Source: Bacillus sp. FJAT-49736
GTDB lineage: Bacteria; Bacillota; Bacilli; Bacillales; Bacillaceae_C
Assembly (NCBI RefSeq): GCF_018343615.1
Contig: NZ_JAGYPI010000002.1
Location: forward strand, 639,562 to 703,561
DNA length: 64,000 nt
Reading direction: 5' to 3'
The first letter of the stretch is position 1; each line of letters begins with the position of its first letter. This document shows, in pieces, positions 18,120-26,196 of the stretch. Made by a program: the position numbers and the translations under genes. The notes beneath the pieces are model-generated. The model had not been told where the DNA came from. It saw only the letters and a list, made by a program, of their open reading frames with translations, and searched no databases.

Positions 18120-18692
18120 TTAAAAAATTTTTTCCGTTTTACTTGACCATTCATTCATACCAGGCACCACGTTTATTACCTTCGCAAAGCCATTTTTCGA
18201 TAATCTTTGTGCGGCAAGGTCACTCCGGTTACCTGATCGGCATATCACATAAATTTCATCTTCCTTGTTTAACTCATTCATACGTTCTTCTAACTCTCCT
18301 AAAGGAATCGTAATAGAATTGGGGATGTGACGGAATGCATATTCTGCGGCTTCCCTTACATCAAGAACAACGATATTTTCATTCCTATTAAGCTTTTCCT
18401 CGAGCTCCTCATTATTAATGACATAGGGATGCTTCTTTTCTACTGCATCTTCATTTGATGCTTTTCTTAAAAAATGTCTTAAAATAGCCCCTTCTTCCAG
18501 CGTTCCTAAATATTGATGGCCACTGCTCTCAGCCCAAGCCTTGATGTCTGCTTTTGATCCTTTATCAGTAGCTTGCACCTCCATCACCTGCCCTGGATCC
18601 ATTGTATTCATCGTTTTTTTTGTTTTAACAATCGGCATTGGACATGCTAAGCCTTTTGCATCCAAAATTATATTAGCAATAATATTTTCCAT
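18120..18692 (-). CDS. TusA-rhodanese fusion (CstA-like sulfurtransferase)
   Basis: 190 residues, ATG 18692 after AGGAGG. TusA module (1-76) with C17 in LACPMP, then a rhodanese domain (about 90-188) with C151 in VICRSGNRS. This resembles staphylococcal CstA, a multidomain persulfide transferase, but has only two modules. Expected to relay sulfane sulfur to the rhodanese-MBL dioxygenase encoded next. A degenerate CstR-like palindrome lies upstream at 18712-18727. Confidence 0.88.
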   Translation of the reverse strand: MENIIANIILDAKGLACPMPIVKTKKTMNTMDPGQVMEVQATDKGSKADIKAWAESSGHQYLGTLEEGAILRHFLRKASNEDAVEKKHPYVINNEELEEKLNRNENIVVLDVREAAEYAFRHIPNSITIPLGELEERMNELNKEDEIYVICRSGNRSDLAAQRLSKNGFAKVINVVPGMNEWSSKTEKIF

Positions 18693-18711
18693 GTAAATTC
18701 CTCCTAATTAC

Positions 18712-18727
18712 ATACGTATACAGGTAT
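18712..18727. promoter_or_regulatory. degenerate CstR-like palindrome
   Basis: ATACGTATACAGGTAT matches the half sites of ATACCC-N4-GGGTAT at 9 of 12 positions; it sits between two rhodanese genes, 20 nt upstream of a start codon. Confidence 0.35.
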
Positions 18728-18744
18728 ACACAAATTTAATAAAT

Positions 18745-19041
18745 TCACTCCACTTTACCTTCCCACGCAAGCATTCCACCACTCATGTTCACAACCTGAA
18801 ACCCTTCACTTTCTAAAAATTGTGTTGCACGTCCGCTTCTGCCTCCGGAGCGGCATACCATAATATATTCGTTTTGCTTTTTCAACTCATTCATTCGAGA
18901 CTCCATTAATCCTAAAGGAATATTCACTGCTCCGGGAATTTTCCCTTCGGCTACTTCCTCCACTTCTCGTACATCAATGATAGTTAGCTTTTTGCCTTCC
19001 TTTAATAATTCCTCTACTTCTTTAGGTGTGATTTCTTTCAT
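18745..19041 (-). CDS. single-domain rhodanese
   Basis: 98 residues, ATG 19041 after AGGAGG. A compact rhodanese with active-site C63 in MVCRSGGRSG and the usual IIDVREVEEV start. A cytosolic sulfur transferase between a membrane-anchored rhodanese and the TusA-rhodanese fusion in the same operon. Confidence 0.92.
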   Translation of the reverse strand: MKEITPKEVEELLKEGKKLTIIDVREVEEVAEGKIPGAVNIPLGLMESRMNELKKQNEYIMVCRSGGRSGRATQFLESEGFQVVNMSGGMLAWEGKVE

Positions 19042-19061
19042 CCTTCATTCCTCCTGTAATA

Positions 19062-19424
19062 TTAATAAGTCCAGGCATTCATGCCGCCCTTCACATTTGA
19101 TACATTTTTATATCCATGTTTTTTTAGAATTTTGCAGGCTTTATTGCTCCTCATCCCGCTTTGGCAAATAACAATTATCTCTTTTTCCTTCGATAGAATT
19201 TTTATTTTTTGGTTAAGCTGATGAAGGGGAATATTCTTAAATCCCCTAATATGATTTCCTTTAAATTCGGCCTGTGTCCGGACATCCACGAATTCTTTGT
19301 TTTTGTTTTTTAATTCATTTTTTAATTCTTCCGTGGAAATATTTCTTACACCCTTTGCTGGGAACATGCGCTGGATAAGATAGAAAAGGATAATTGCCAG
19401 AATGATAAATTTAAAATATACCAT
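19062..19424 (-). CDS. membrane-anchored rhodanese
   Basis: 120 residues, ATG 19424 after GGGAGG. One N-terminal hydrophobic helix (3-19) then a rhodanese domain with C87 in VICQSGMRS, resembling YqhL-type rhodaneses. The anchor would place the sulfur transferase on the inner face of the membrane. Same operon as the DsrE protein (16 nt between them). Confidence 0.9.
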   Translation of the reverse strand: MVYFKFIILAIILFYLIQRMFPAKGVRNISTEELKNELKNKNKEFVDVRTQAEFKGNHIRGFKNIPLHQLNQKIKILSKEKEIIVICQSGMRSNKACKILKKHGYKNVSNVKGGMNAWTY

Positions 19425-19439
19425 AATTAGTGCCTCCCA

Positions 19440-19919
19440 CTAGATAAACAAATTCACGTTTCCATCTTGTGCATCAGCCAAATATGCTGCAACTCCGGCA
19501 TATTCGATATTATCAAGCAGCTCCTCTTTCTGAAGCCCTAAAAGATCCATCGTCATCGTGCAAGCGACCAGCTTCACCTCTTGCTCATGAGCCATCTCAA
19601 TCAGTTGCGGCAGCGTTAGCGCATTATGCTTTTTAATCACGCCTTTTATCATTTTCGGACCAAATCCACCAAAGTTCATTTTGGACAGTCCCATTTTATC
19701 TGCTCCTTTTGGCATCATTTTGCCGAACATTTTTTCCATGAAGCCTTTTTCGACAGGAATTGACTCTTCTTTTCGTAAAGCATTTAATCCCCAAAAGGTA
19801 TGGAATATAGTTACTTCATGATCATAGGCTGCCGCTCCATTTGCAATGATATATGCAGCCATTGCTTTGTCGTAATCTCCGCTGAATAAAACAATGGTCG
19901 TCTTTTTCGTATTTGTCAT
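19440..19919 (-). CDS. DsrE/DsrF/DrsH-family sulfur-relay protein
   Basis: 159 residues from ATG 19919, preceded by AGGAGG; the open frame begins 9 codons earlier without an RBS. It starts TTIVLFSGDYDKAMAAYIIA and carries a conserved Cys (C120) in KLVACTMTMDLLG, as in DsrE2-type sulfur carriers. First structural gene of the sulfane-sulfur operon; two CstR-type palindromes lie just upstream. Confidence 0.9.
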   Translation of the reverse strand: MTNTKKTTIVLFSGDYDKAMAAYIIANGAAAYDHEVTIFHTFWGLNALRKEESIPVEKGFMEKMFGKMMPKGADKMGLSKMNFGGFGPKMIKGVIKKHNALTLPQLIEMAHEQEVKLVACTMTMDLLGLQKEELLDNIEYAGVAAYLADAQDGNVNLFI

Positions 19920-19945
19920 ATAAATTCCTCCTATTTGTATTACCA

Positions 19946-19961
19946 ATACCCGTATGGGTAT
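19946..19961. promoter_or_regulatory. CstR-type operator 1
   Basis: ATACCCGTATGGGTAT, a perfect ATACCC-N4-GGGTAT palindrome 27 nt upstream of the dsrE-like start codon. Confidence 0.8.
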
Positions 19962-19984
19962 CTATAAAACTAAAAAAATAATTT

Positions 19985-20000
19985 TTACCCCACGGGGTAT
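19985..20000. promoter_or_regulatory. CstR-type operator 2
   Basis: TTACCCCACGGGGTAT, one base off the palindrome, 39 bp from operator 1 and 40 nt after the end of the repressor gene. Confidence 0.7.
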
Positions 20001-20039
20001 TTTGTTAGTGAAATTAAAAGAGGTATTAACCTCAGGTAA

Positions 20040-20300
20040 TTAACGACTTTTTACAAGAAGATTAACTGCCTCTTTTACTAGCTCCTCTGCACTATCTCCA
20101 TTTTCCGTGGCTTTTTGCACACAGTCTACTAGATTCGAGCTGACGATTACCCCAATGGTTCTGTCAATTGCTGTACGGGATGCGGATAGCTGTGTAATTA
20201 CATCCTTACAATCCTTATTTTCTTCCATCATTCTTAATATACCGCGCAACTGACCTTCAATCCGTTTTACCCGGTTTTTCATTTGATCATCATAGTACAT
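20040..20300 (-). CDS. cstR: CstR-type persulfide-sensing repressor (CsoR/FrmR family)
   Basis: 86 residues, ATG 20300 after AAAGGAGG. CsoR/FrmR helical fold (MKNRVKRIEGQLRGILRMMEE). Two cysteines at 31 and 60, exactly where staphylococcal CstR has its persulfide-reactive pair. The copper-ligand His of CsoR (four residues before the second Cys) is Asn56 here, which argues for CstR over CsoR. Flanked on both sides by ATACCC-N4-GGGTAT palindromes, consistent with autoregulation and control of the sulfur operon. Confidence 0.9.
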   Translation of the reverse strand: MYYDDQMKNRVKRIEGQLRGILRMMEENKDCKDVITQLSASRTAIDRTIGVIVSSNLVDCVQKATENGDSAEELVKEAVNLLVKSR

Positions 20301-20404
20301 TTACTCGCCTCCTTTTAAATGAAAGTTCTATCTTCGATAAATTATTTTTTACCTTGAATAATATCAAATAATCCTTTTCCATTAAGAATTACAATGGTTA
20401 TTTT

Positions 20405-20420
20405 ATACCCATAAGGGTAT
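20405..20420. promoter_or_regulatory. CstR-type operator 3 (upstream of cstR)
   Basis: ATACCCATAAGGGTAT palindrome about 105 nt upstream of the cstR start codon; likely autoregulatory. Confidence 0.75.
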
Positions 20421-20486
20421 CTTGTCAACTAGATTATAGTATAGAATAAATACAGCATTCTTTATGTTCCGGGTATGAAATGACAT

Positions 20487-21056
20487 TCATTTATTATCCA
20501 ATGTTATTGCATATACATCTGAATTAAATGGAACAACCTCGGATTTATATCCTTTTTCTATCATAAATTTCCTCATGTCCTCTGAAGATATTCTTTCATG
20601 TATTGGCGGCCCAACCTCAGCTTCTACTGCTTCCCAATCAAGAATCAATAATCTTCCACCTGGTTTCAAGATGCGTTTGAATTCACCAAGAGCCTTCTCC
20701 ATATTTGGAATCTCATGCATAACAAATGCAACAACCGCCTTATCAACACTATTATCCTGCAACTGTATTTCTTCTAAATTACTCTCAATGTATTGAATAT
20801 TATAGATGCCTTCTTTTGCTGCTCTCTCCTTCAGCAATTCCAGCATCTTTACTTCAATATCAACAGCGTAAAGCGATTGACTTGTTTCTTTTGCATACGG
20901 AAGAGTTAGATAACCATTTCCCGCTCCTAAATCTGCTACGATATCATTTTCTTCAATCGATAATAATTCTACTACTTTTTCTTGTGGAATTAATTGTTTT
21001 CGGTTTGTGTCTAGTAGCTTTGCCGCTTTTTCCGGTTTAAATCGATGTCCTGCCAT
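20487..21056 (-). CDS. class I SAM-dependent methyltransferase
   Basis: 189 residues from ATG 21056; an ATG two codons earlier is only 4 nt from GGAG. Methyltransferase motif I is ADLGAGNGYLTLPYA, motif II is LYAVDIE, and later come FVMHEIPN and LKPGGRLLILDWE, as in the UbiE/Methyltransf_11 group. Preceded by a perfect CstR-type palindrome at 21126-21141, so it is probably induced by persulfides together with the sulfur operon. Substrate unknown; thiol or sulfide methylation would fit but is inference. Confidence 0.85.
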   Translation of the reverse strand: MAGHRFKPEKAAKLLDTNRKQLIPQEKVVELLSIEENDIVADLGAGNGYLTLPYAKETSQSLYAVDIEVKMLELLKERAAKEGIYNIQYIESNLEEIQLQDNSVDKAVVAFVMHEIPNMEKALGEFKRILKPGGRLLILDWEAVEAEVGPPIHERISSEDMRKFMIEKGYKSEVVPFNSDVYAITLDNK

Positions 21057-21125
21057 ATTCATTCATCTCCTTCATTTATTTTTATTGTATGTCAAAAACG
21101 GGAAAGTTATTGACAACAACACAAT

Positions 21126-21141
21126 ATACCCATACGGGTAT
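21126..21141. promoter_or_regulatory. CstR-type operator 4 (methyltransferase promoter)
   Basis: ATACCCATACGGGTAT palindrome, 70 nt upstream of the methyltransferase start codon. Confidence 0.75.
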
Positions 21142-21158
21142 AAAAGTCAATAAAAAAC

Positions 21159-21671
21159 TTAATCCATTTTAGATAAAGTAATAGCTTTTTTAACTTTACT
21201 TTGCAAGTCTATAAAAGTATCTTTACCAAAAAAGGCATCGGCTTTCTGTTTTATTTCTCTTAGCCATAAATCATTTTCAGCTAATGTTTTCCTAATCCTC
21301 TGCACAATTTGTAAAGATTCCTGATCCGTAATTTGCTTTGCCACTCTTTCAAGCAAAACTTTGGCATCTTCTGAATATTTATCTGCAAAGCTATGACACA
21401 TAACCATATTGATTCGAAGTCCTTCACCGTATTCATGGGTAAAAGCTCTCCTAATGCATCCTCTAACCCCAGCATATCCATAGGAAATTTCCGAAGCAGC
21501 ACGGTAAAACAAGACCATCCCGTCTGCATGGCTAGACTTCGGATGGACACGAAGCTCTGTTATGAATGACATTAATTTTCGCACCATAGGCTTTGCTTCC
21601 TCCATCGTATTCCACCAATCAAGTAAAAGTCTTCTCTCGTCATTATCCATGGATAATGATCGGTAGTTCAT
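21159..21671 (-). CDS. unrecognised cytosolic protein A of a gene pair
   Basis: 170 residues from ATG 21671 with GGGAGGGAG upstream. Helical and charged, no signal peptide or membrane segment. Notable stretches: ERRLLLDWWNTMEEAKPMVR and GYAGVRGCIRRAFTHEYGEG. It follows a second unrecognised gene by 13 nt, clearly an operon. The C-terminus is rich in Lys. No family recognised. Confidence 0.7.
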   Translation of the reverse strand: MNYRSLSMDNDERRLLLDWWNTMEEAKPMVRKLMSFITELRVHPKSSHADGMVLFYRAASEISYGYAGVRGCIRRAFTHEYGEGLRINMVMCHSFADKYSEDAKVLLERVAKQITDQESLQIVQRIRKTLAENDLWLREIKQKADAFFGKDTFIDLQSKVKKAITLSKMD

Positions 21672-21684
21672 TGCTCTCCCTCCC

Positions 21685-22191
21685 TTAAAGACGTGGTACT
21701 GCTTGAATATTTTCGATACGGGCATGAATTTCGTACCACCTGTTACCTAATAGTTCTTTTCCTAGTCTATTCGCTTCCCTAATCATTTGCCCGATTTGCC
21801 AGTTGAGATTTCTACTTAGATCGACTAAATAATATATTTCTGGTGGAGCCTCTTTTACAGCCATTTCGAAATTGGGACTTAACTGCTTCTCACTGATTCT
21901 TAGTGTATCTAAATCAAATACGAGCATTTCCATCACAAGAGGAGGAACTTCTCCTTCCCGTAAACGGGTTATCGTTCCCTGTACCGCATCAAATCCATAA
22001 CCAACATCCGCTACAGATGCATGATAGGGATTCAAACCAGGCTTTGCTCTTAAGGAAGGAATCGACCTAAAGCCGGTGGTGATGGAACATACCACCTCCT
22101 TTGCTGCCATTCCTCTTTCTATTACAGCATAAATTGCATCGAGATAAGCATTCCAGAGGTCAGCATTATGATTGCTAAAAGAATATGACAT
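21685..22191 (-). CDS. unrecognised cytosolic protein B of a gene pair
   Basis: 168 residues, ATG 22191 with AAGGGG upstream. Begins MSYSFSNHNADLWNAYLDAI and contains GFRSIPSLRAKPGLNPYHA and VGYGFDAVQGTITRLREGEV. Both proteins of the pair have a YGxxxVxGxIxR-type segment (GYGFDAVQGTITR here, GYAGVRGCIRR in the partner), suggesting they are distant paralogs. Function unknown. Confidence 0.7.
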   Translation of the reverse strand: MSYSFSNHNADLWNAYLDAIYAVIERGMAAKEVVCSITTGFRSIPSLRAKPGLNPYHASVADVGYGFDAVQGTITRLREGEVPPLVMEMLVFDLDTLRISEKQLSPNFEMAVKEAPPEIYYLVDLSRNLNWQIGQMIREANRLGKELLGNRWYEIHARIENIQAVPRL

Positions 22192-22296
22192 ACAGTATTC
22201 CCCTTACTCTGATCTTTTTGTAAATATATTTTTAAAAGCAGAAATTTATATTTTGTCCTGAAGGGGTGAAAAACAATAATTTATGATATAAAAAAT

Positions 22297-22319
22297 AGAA
22301 TTCCCTTAAGGAGAATTCT
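22297..22319 (-). terminator. terminator of the PP2C gene
   Basis: AGAATTC…GAATTCT palindromic arms with CCTTAAGG centre; on the minus strand followed by ATTTTTTATA. About 63 nt past the PP2C stop. Confidence 0.6.
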
Positions 22320-22381
22320 GATCTTAGATTTAGTCTACCAGGCATGCTTATTGGTACTTTTATACAAACAGTTCGGTTTTT

Positions 22382-23230
22382 TTAGTTATTAAAAGTAAGA
22401 ACCATACCGGTTTTATCGTCAGATTTTTTAAACCTAATATATTTCAAGCATTCCGGATCGGTTTCTTCCAACGCTATTAAATCCCGTGCATACTGTTCTA
22501 TCCCCTTATCAAGAATGCATTTGGCAGTATAATCCCAATAGCTTACTTCCTCTGGTACATGTTCTGCCGGTAGAAACATACCATCTGTAATTAATATAAG
22601 ATGCTTTAATCCAATGTTATTTATTTTTCCATGTTCGAGAAAATTAATTGCCTGCGGTTCTCCATTTAACACTCCATATCCCATTGGAGTATTACTTTTC
22701 CTTCTATTAGAAATTAATATATCTTTTACTTTTTTCATCAAATCTTCCCGAGTCTTTATCCCTCGATTTATGTACTCCTTCCATTTAGAAAACGCCAATT
22801 CCTCCAAATGGGCTACTTGGAGCCGTGTTAATGGTCTTACTTCATCATTTTGATATACAGCTAGAATCATACAATCGCCAGTTTGAACGAATTCAATGCC
22901 AAAATCCGAAACCCTTACGATAGCTAATGCAGTCCCCCACAGCTTTTCTTTTTCCAGAATATCAATTTCATATTCCCTCATCTTTTTTTGCAAATTTCTA
23001 TTGACGTTTGTTATGTCCTCGAAAAGGCTAGTATAGGTTGTGATTGATTGTAAATAATTCTTCACTTCATGAGAAGCCATATAACCACCTGTTAAGTTTT
23101 CCCTGCTCTTAAAAGGGATTAATGAAGAAACACCATCCGCAACACCAAAAATAGACATCTCCTTATTGATTATGTATGAATCCTCATTTAGATCTCCAAC
23201 ACCCTTGAATGTTCTGTAATTCAATTCCAT
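22382..23230 (-). CDS. PP2C-family Ser/Thr protein phosphatase
   Basis: 282 residues, ATG 23230 after CGGAGG. PP2C motifs in order: DLNEDSYI, FGVADGVSS (metal Asp), GTALAIV, QTGDCMI, LITDGMFL (metal Asp) and DDKTGMVL. Metal-dependent dephosphorylation of Ser/Thr. Unlike PrpC it has no partner kinase beside it, so its substrate is unknown. Divergent from the YtoQ gene. Confidence 0.85.
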   Translation of the reverse strand: MELNYRTFKGVGDLNEDSYIINKEMSIFGVADGVSSLIPFKSRENLTGGYMASHEVKNYLQSITTYTSLFEDITNVNRNLQKKMREYEIDILEKEKLWGTALAIVRVSDFGIEFVQTGDCMILAVYQNDEVRPLTRLQVAHLEELAFSKWKEYINRGIKTREDLMKKVKDILISNRRKSNTPMGYGVLNGEPQAINFLEHGKINNIGLKHLILITDGMFLPAEHVPEEVSYWDYTAKCILDKGIEQYARDLIALEETDPECLKYIRFKKSDDKTGMVLTFNN

Positions 23231-23427
23231 GATTATCCTCCGATCTTTTGTAAACGTTGATTCTTCTAAGATAATAGAATATCTTGTTTAGTACAAATTT
23301 TTAAGAACATGGATAATAACACCAAAACACCCGTTAATGGATTTTAGCGTAATATTCCTAACCTTATTACAATTCACTCTACCATTTGGTAAAATGTTGG
23401 TAGAAAATATTTAAGGAGGCGTAAATA

Positions 23428-23868
23428 GTGGAGTTAACTGTTTATTTAGCTGGCCAGATCCATGATAATTGGAGAGAGGAAATAAAGAAGAAAGCAAAAG
23501 AAAGAAATCTGTCATTAAAATTTGTAGGGCCTCAAACAGACCATGATCGATCTGATAATATCGGGGAAGAAATTCTCGGAAAACAGCCTGGTAATTTCTA
23601 TAAGGATGATGCTGCCTCTGATATTAACAATTTCAGAACACAAGTATTATTGCAAAAATCAGATGTAGTGATCGCATTATTCGGTGAAAAATATAAACAA
23701 TGGAATACCGCAATGGATGCCAGCACGGCAATTACATTGAATAAACCTACTATTATCATCAGGCCTGAATCGTTAATCCACCCTTTAAAAGAACTTTCCA
23801 ATAAAGCAAATGTAACGGTAGAAACAGTTGATCAAGCATTAGATGTTTTACAGTATGTTTTTGAATAA
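23428..23868 (+). CDS. ytoQ: YtoQ-family protein (nucleoside 2-deoxyribosyltransferase-like fold)
   Basis: 146 residues from GTG 23428 after AAGGAGG. VYLAGQIHDNWREE at the N-terminus and SDVVIALFGEKYKQWNTAMDASTAITLNKP later are typical of YtoQ and resemble the substrate pocket of nucleoside deoxyribosyltransferase-like proteins, without their catalytic Glu being evident. Cytosolic; function unknown. Confidence 0.85.
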   Translation: MELTVYLAGQIHDNWREEIKKKAKERNLSLKFVGPQTDHDRSDNIGEEILGKQPGNFYKDDAASDINNFRTQVLLQKSDVVIALFGEKYKQWNTAMDASTAITLNKPTIIIRPESLIHPLKELSNKANVTVETVDQALDVLQYVFE

Positions 23869-23965
23869 GGTTATGGGGGAGCGGCAGCCCCCCTCCTATA
23901 GTCATCCTCACATATTTCCCTTCCAATAATATTTCAAAAAGTGCCTTTAGAAAGGATGTAGAAGA

Positions 23966-24874
23966 TTGACAACTTATAAACCCCGAATCAAATCCACCGA
24001 ATTGAAGACTCTTGAAATTTTAAACACTCGAATGACTTTATCTGACAAAGATCAAAATCACTTTTATAATTTAAAAAAGGGCTTTGAAGGAGAAGTAATG
24101 TTTGATTTATTAACGGAGACGCTCGAGTGCGATTGCTTCATTTTGAATGATTTGCTGCTTCAAATGAATAATACTACTTTCCAGATTGACTCTTTGATTA
24201 TCACTGCAGATATCCTCTACCTTTTTGAAGTGAAAAACTTTGAAGGAGATTTTTATTACGAAAAGGAACAATTATTTATGAAAAATAAGTTTGAAGTTAC
24301 TAATCCACTAGTCCAATTGAGAAGAAATGAATCCTTAATGCGACAATTACTTCAAAGCAATGGATACAATCTCCCTGTTGTTGCTTCCGTAGTATTTATT
24401 AACCCTGAATTCACCTTATACCAAGCACCCCTTAATCTGCCCTTTCTCTTTCCAACACAAGTAATTCGCTATTTAAATCAATTAAATAGAAAATCTATTA
24501 AGATAAATAATAAACAAAGGATCCTAGCAGATAAATTAGCTTCGCTTCATCTAGATGAATCCCCATTTACCCAGCTACCTTCTTATGATTATGATCAATT
24601 GCAAAAGGGAATAGTTTGTATCAAATGCAATTCATTTTTATTATCGATAAAGGGTATGAGAATATGCTGTAAGGAATGCGGACACACGGAAGTCGTGTCA
24701 ACTAGTATTTTGCGGAGCGTGGAGGAGTTTAGGTTGCTTTTTCCGAATGAAAAAATTACGACGGGTAAGATTTATGAATGGTGTAAGATAATTGATTCTA
24801 AAAAGAGAATACAGAGGGTATTGGAGCAGCATTATAAGTTAGTTGGAGTACATCAATGGTCCTATTACCAATAG
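23966..24874 (+). CDS. NERD-domain protein with C-terminal zinc ribbon
   Basis: 302 residues from TTG 23966, about 9 nt from AAAGGA. NERD (nuclease-related) domain at about 35-150: GFEGEVMFD, then FQIDSLIITADILYLFEVKNFEGDFY with the Asp and ExK of the restriction-endonuclease-like fold, and VTNPLVQLRRNES. Near residues 218-242 CIKCNSF and CCKECGH form a zinc ribbon. Proteins of this sort are predicted DNA-processing nucleases. Followed immediately by a 13-copy 51-bp tandem array that is in the same reading frame, behind two stop codons. Confidence 0.88.
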   Translation: MTTYKPRIKSTELKTLEILNTRMTLSDKDQNHFYNLKKGFEGEVMFDLLTETLECDCFILNDLLLQMNNTTFQIDSLIITADILYLFEVKNFEGDFYYEKEQLFMKNKFEVTNPLVQLRRNESLMRQLLQSNGYNLPVVASVVFINPEFTLYQAPLNLPFLFPTQVIRYLNQLNRKSIKINNKQRILADKLASLHLDESPFTQLPSYDYDQLQKGIVCIKCNSFLLSIKGMRICCKECGHTEVVSTSILRSVEEFRLLFPNEKITTGKIYEWCKIIDSKKRIQRVLEQHYKLVGVHQWSYYQ

Positions 24875-24887
24875 ATTTAATTAAAAG

Positions 24888-25563
24888 ATGAAGGACATTT
24901 TGCTGCTTTTTTAGCTGATTTTGTCTTTCATTCCGCTTATGAAGGACATTTTGCTGCTTTTTTAGCTGATTTTGTCTTTCATTCCGCTTATGAAGGACAT
25001 TTTTTTGCTTTTTTAGCTGATTTTGTCTTTCATTTTGCTTATGAAGGACATTTTTCTGCTTTTTTAGCTGATTTTGTCTTTCATTCTGCTTATGAAGGAC
25101 ATTTTTCTGCTTTTTTAGCTGATTTTGTCTTTCATTCTGCTTATGAAGGACATTTTTCTGCTTTTTTAGCTGATTTTGTCTTTCATTCTGCTTATGAAGG
25201 ACATTTTTCTGTTTTTTTAGCTAATTTTGTCTTTCATTCCGCTTTTGAAGGACATTTTTCTGCTTTTTTAGCTGATTTTGTCTTTCATTCTGCTTATGAA
25301 GGACATTTTTCTGCTTTTTTAGCTGATTTTGTCTTTCATACCGCTTTTGAAGGACATTTTTCTGCTTTTTTAGCTAATTTTGTCTTTCATTCTGCTTATG
25401 AAGGACATTTTGCCGCTTTTTTAGCTGATTTTGTCTTTCATTCTGCTTATGAAGGACATTTTTTCGCTTTCTTTGCTGATTTTGTCTTTCATTCCGCTTA
25501 TGAAGGACATTTTGCTGCTTTTTTAGCTTATTTTGTCTTTCATACCGCTTATGAAGGTCATTC
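24888..25563. repeat. 51-bp tandem repeat array (13 copies plus a partial)
   Basis: Unit starts ATGAAGGACATTTTGCTGC and ends TTTCATTCCGCTT; starts fall every 51 bp exactly (24888, 24939, 24990 … 25500, partial 25551). Copies differ by a few substitutions and no indels. Each unit has facing arms ATGAAGGACA and TGTCTTTCAT (9 of 10 matching). As 51 is divisible by 3, one frame is open throughout on + (17-aa unit EGHFAAFLADFVFHSAY, open 24881-25640) and one on - (KRNERQNQLKKQQNVLH). Neither has an ATG, GTG or TTG start with an RBS, so coding is doubtful. Confidence 0.95.
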
Positions 25564-25589
25564 CAGAAACGGAGATAACCATCACACTA

Positions 25590-25632
25590 TAAAAAAATAC
25601 ACTTCTAACTTAAAGCGAAGTGCATTTTTTTA
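25590..25632. terminator. bidirectional terminator after the tandem array
   Basis: AAAAAAATACACTTC / GAAGTGCATTTTTTT hairpin, between the + strand NERD/array region and the - strand HD gene. Confidence 0.85.
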
Positions 25633-26196
25633 TTATGAACCTTGAATTTTCCCCATTGTTTCTTTATCAACAAGTTCTCTGATAGACTCTATTATTGGAT
25701 CAATATACGAATATTTTTTACCGTAATCCAAATTGAATTGATAATCAAAATCGGGAGGATTATTGCCTTGATTATGTTGAATAATGGTTTCTATTTTATC
25801 CAAAGCTTTTACTAATTGAGCCTCTTTGGTTTCACCTTTATTATATTCCCACCATAGAGAAAGCAAGCGGTGTCTCATTTTTTCAGGAAGTGGTTCTATC
25901 AATTTAATCATTGCTTTTTCTTCCTTTTCCATTTTCCCGTCTGTATTTACCACTGCCTTGGCTGAAATATCCCCATCAAATGCTTCTCCCAGGTCATGTA
26001 TTAAAGACATACAAATAACTTTCATCCTATCCATCTCTGGAAAATAGTCTACCAGAATCATGGAAAATAGACTTAGACGCCACGAGTGTTCTGCAATGCT
26101 TTCTTGTCTTCCCGTACTAGTCCACGCGGTTCTAGTATTATTTTTTAAACGTTCCAGCTCCTTTATAACAGAAAGGATATTATTAAACTCTTTCAT
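25633..26196 (-). CDS. HD-domain phosphohydrolase (YfbR-like)
   Basis: 187 residues from ATG 26196 (GGAG 9 nt upstream; an upstream TTG overlaps that RBS). HD motif residues: SIAEHSWRLSLF (His), SLIHDLGEAFDGDI (His-Asp) and a later KALDKIETI (Asp). This HD_3/YfbR pattern belongs to metal-dependent nucleotidases and phosphohydrolases. Substrate not determined. Confidence 0.88.
   Translation of the reverse strand: MKEFNNILSVIKELERLKNNTRTAWTSTGRQESIAEHSWRLSLFSMILVDYFPEMDRMKVICMSLIHDLGEAFDGDISAKAVVNTDGKMEKEEKAMIKLIEPLPEKMRHRLLSLWWEYNKGETKEAQLVKALDKIETIIQHNQGNNPPDFDYQFNLDYGKKYSYIDPIIESIRELVDKETMGKIQGS

Noticed and set aside
20040-20300. Copper-sensing CsoR
   Set aside because: The conserved His ligand is replaced by Asn56, and the neighbours are sulfur genes rather than copZA.
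24888-25563. CRISPR array
   Set aside because: Repeats are contiguous without unique spacers, and no cas genes are present.
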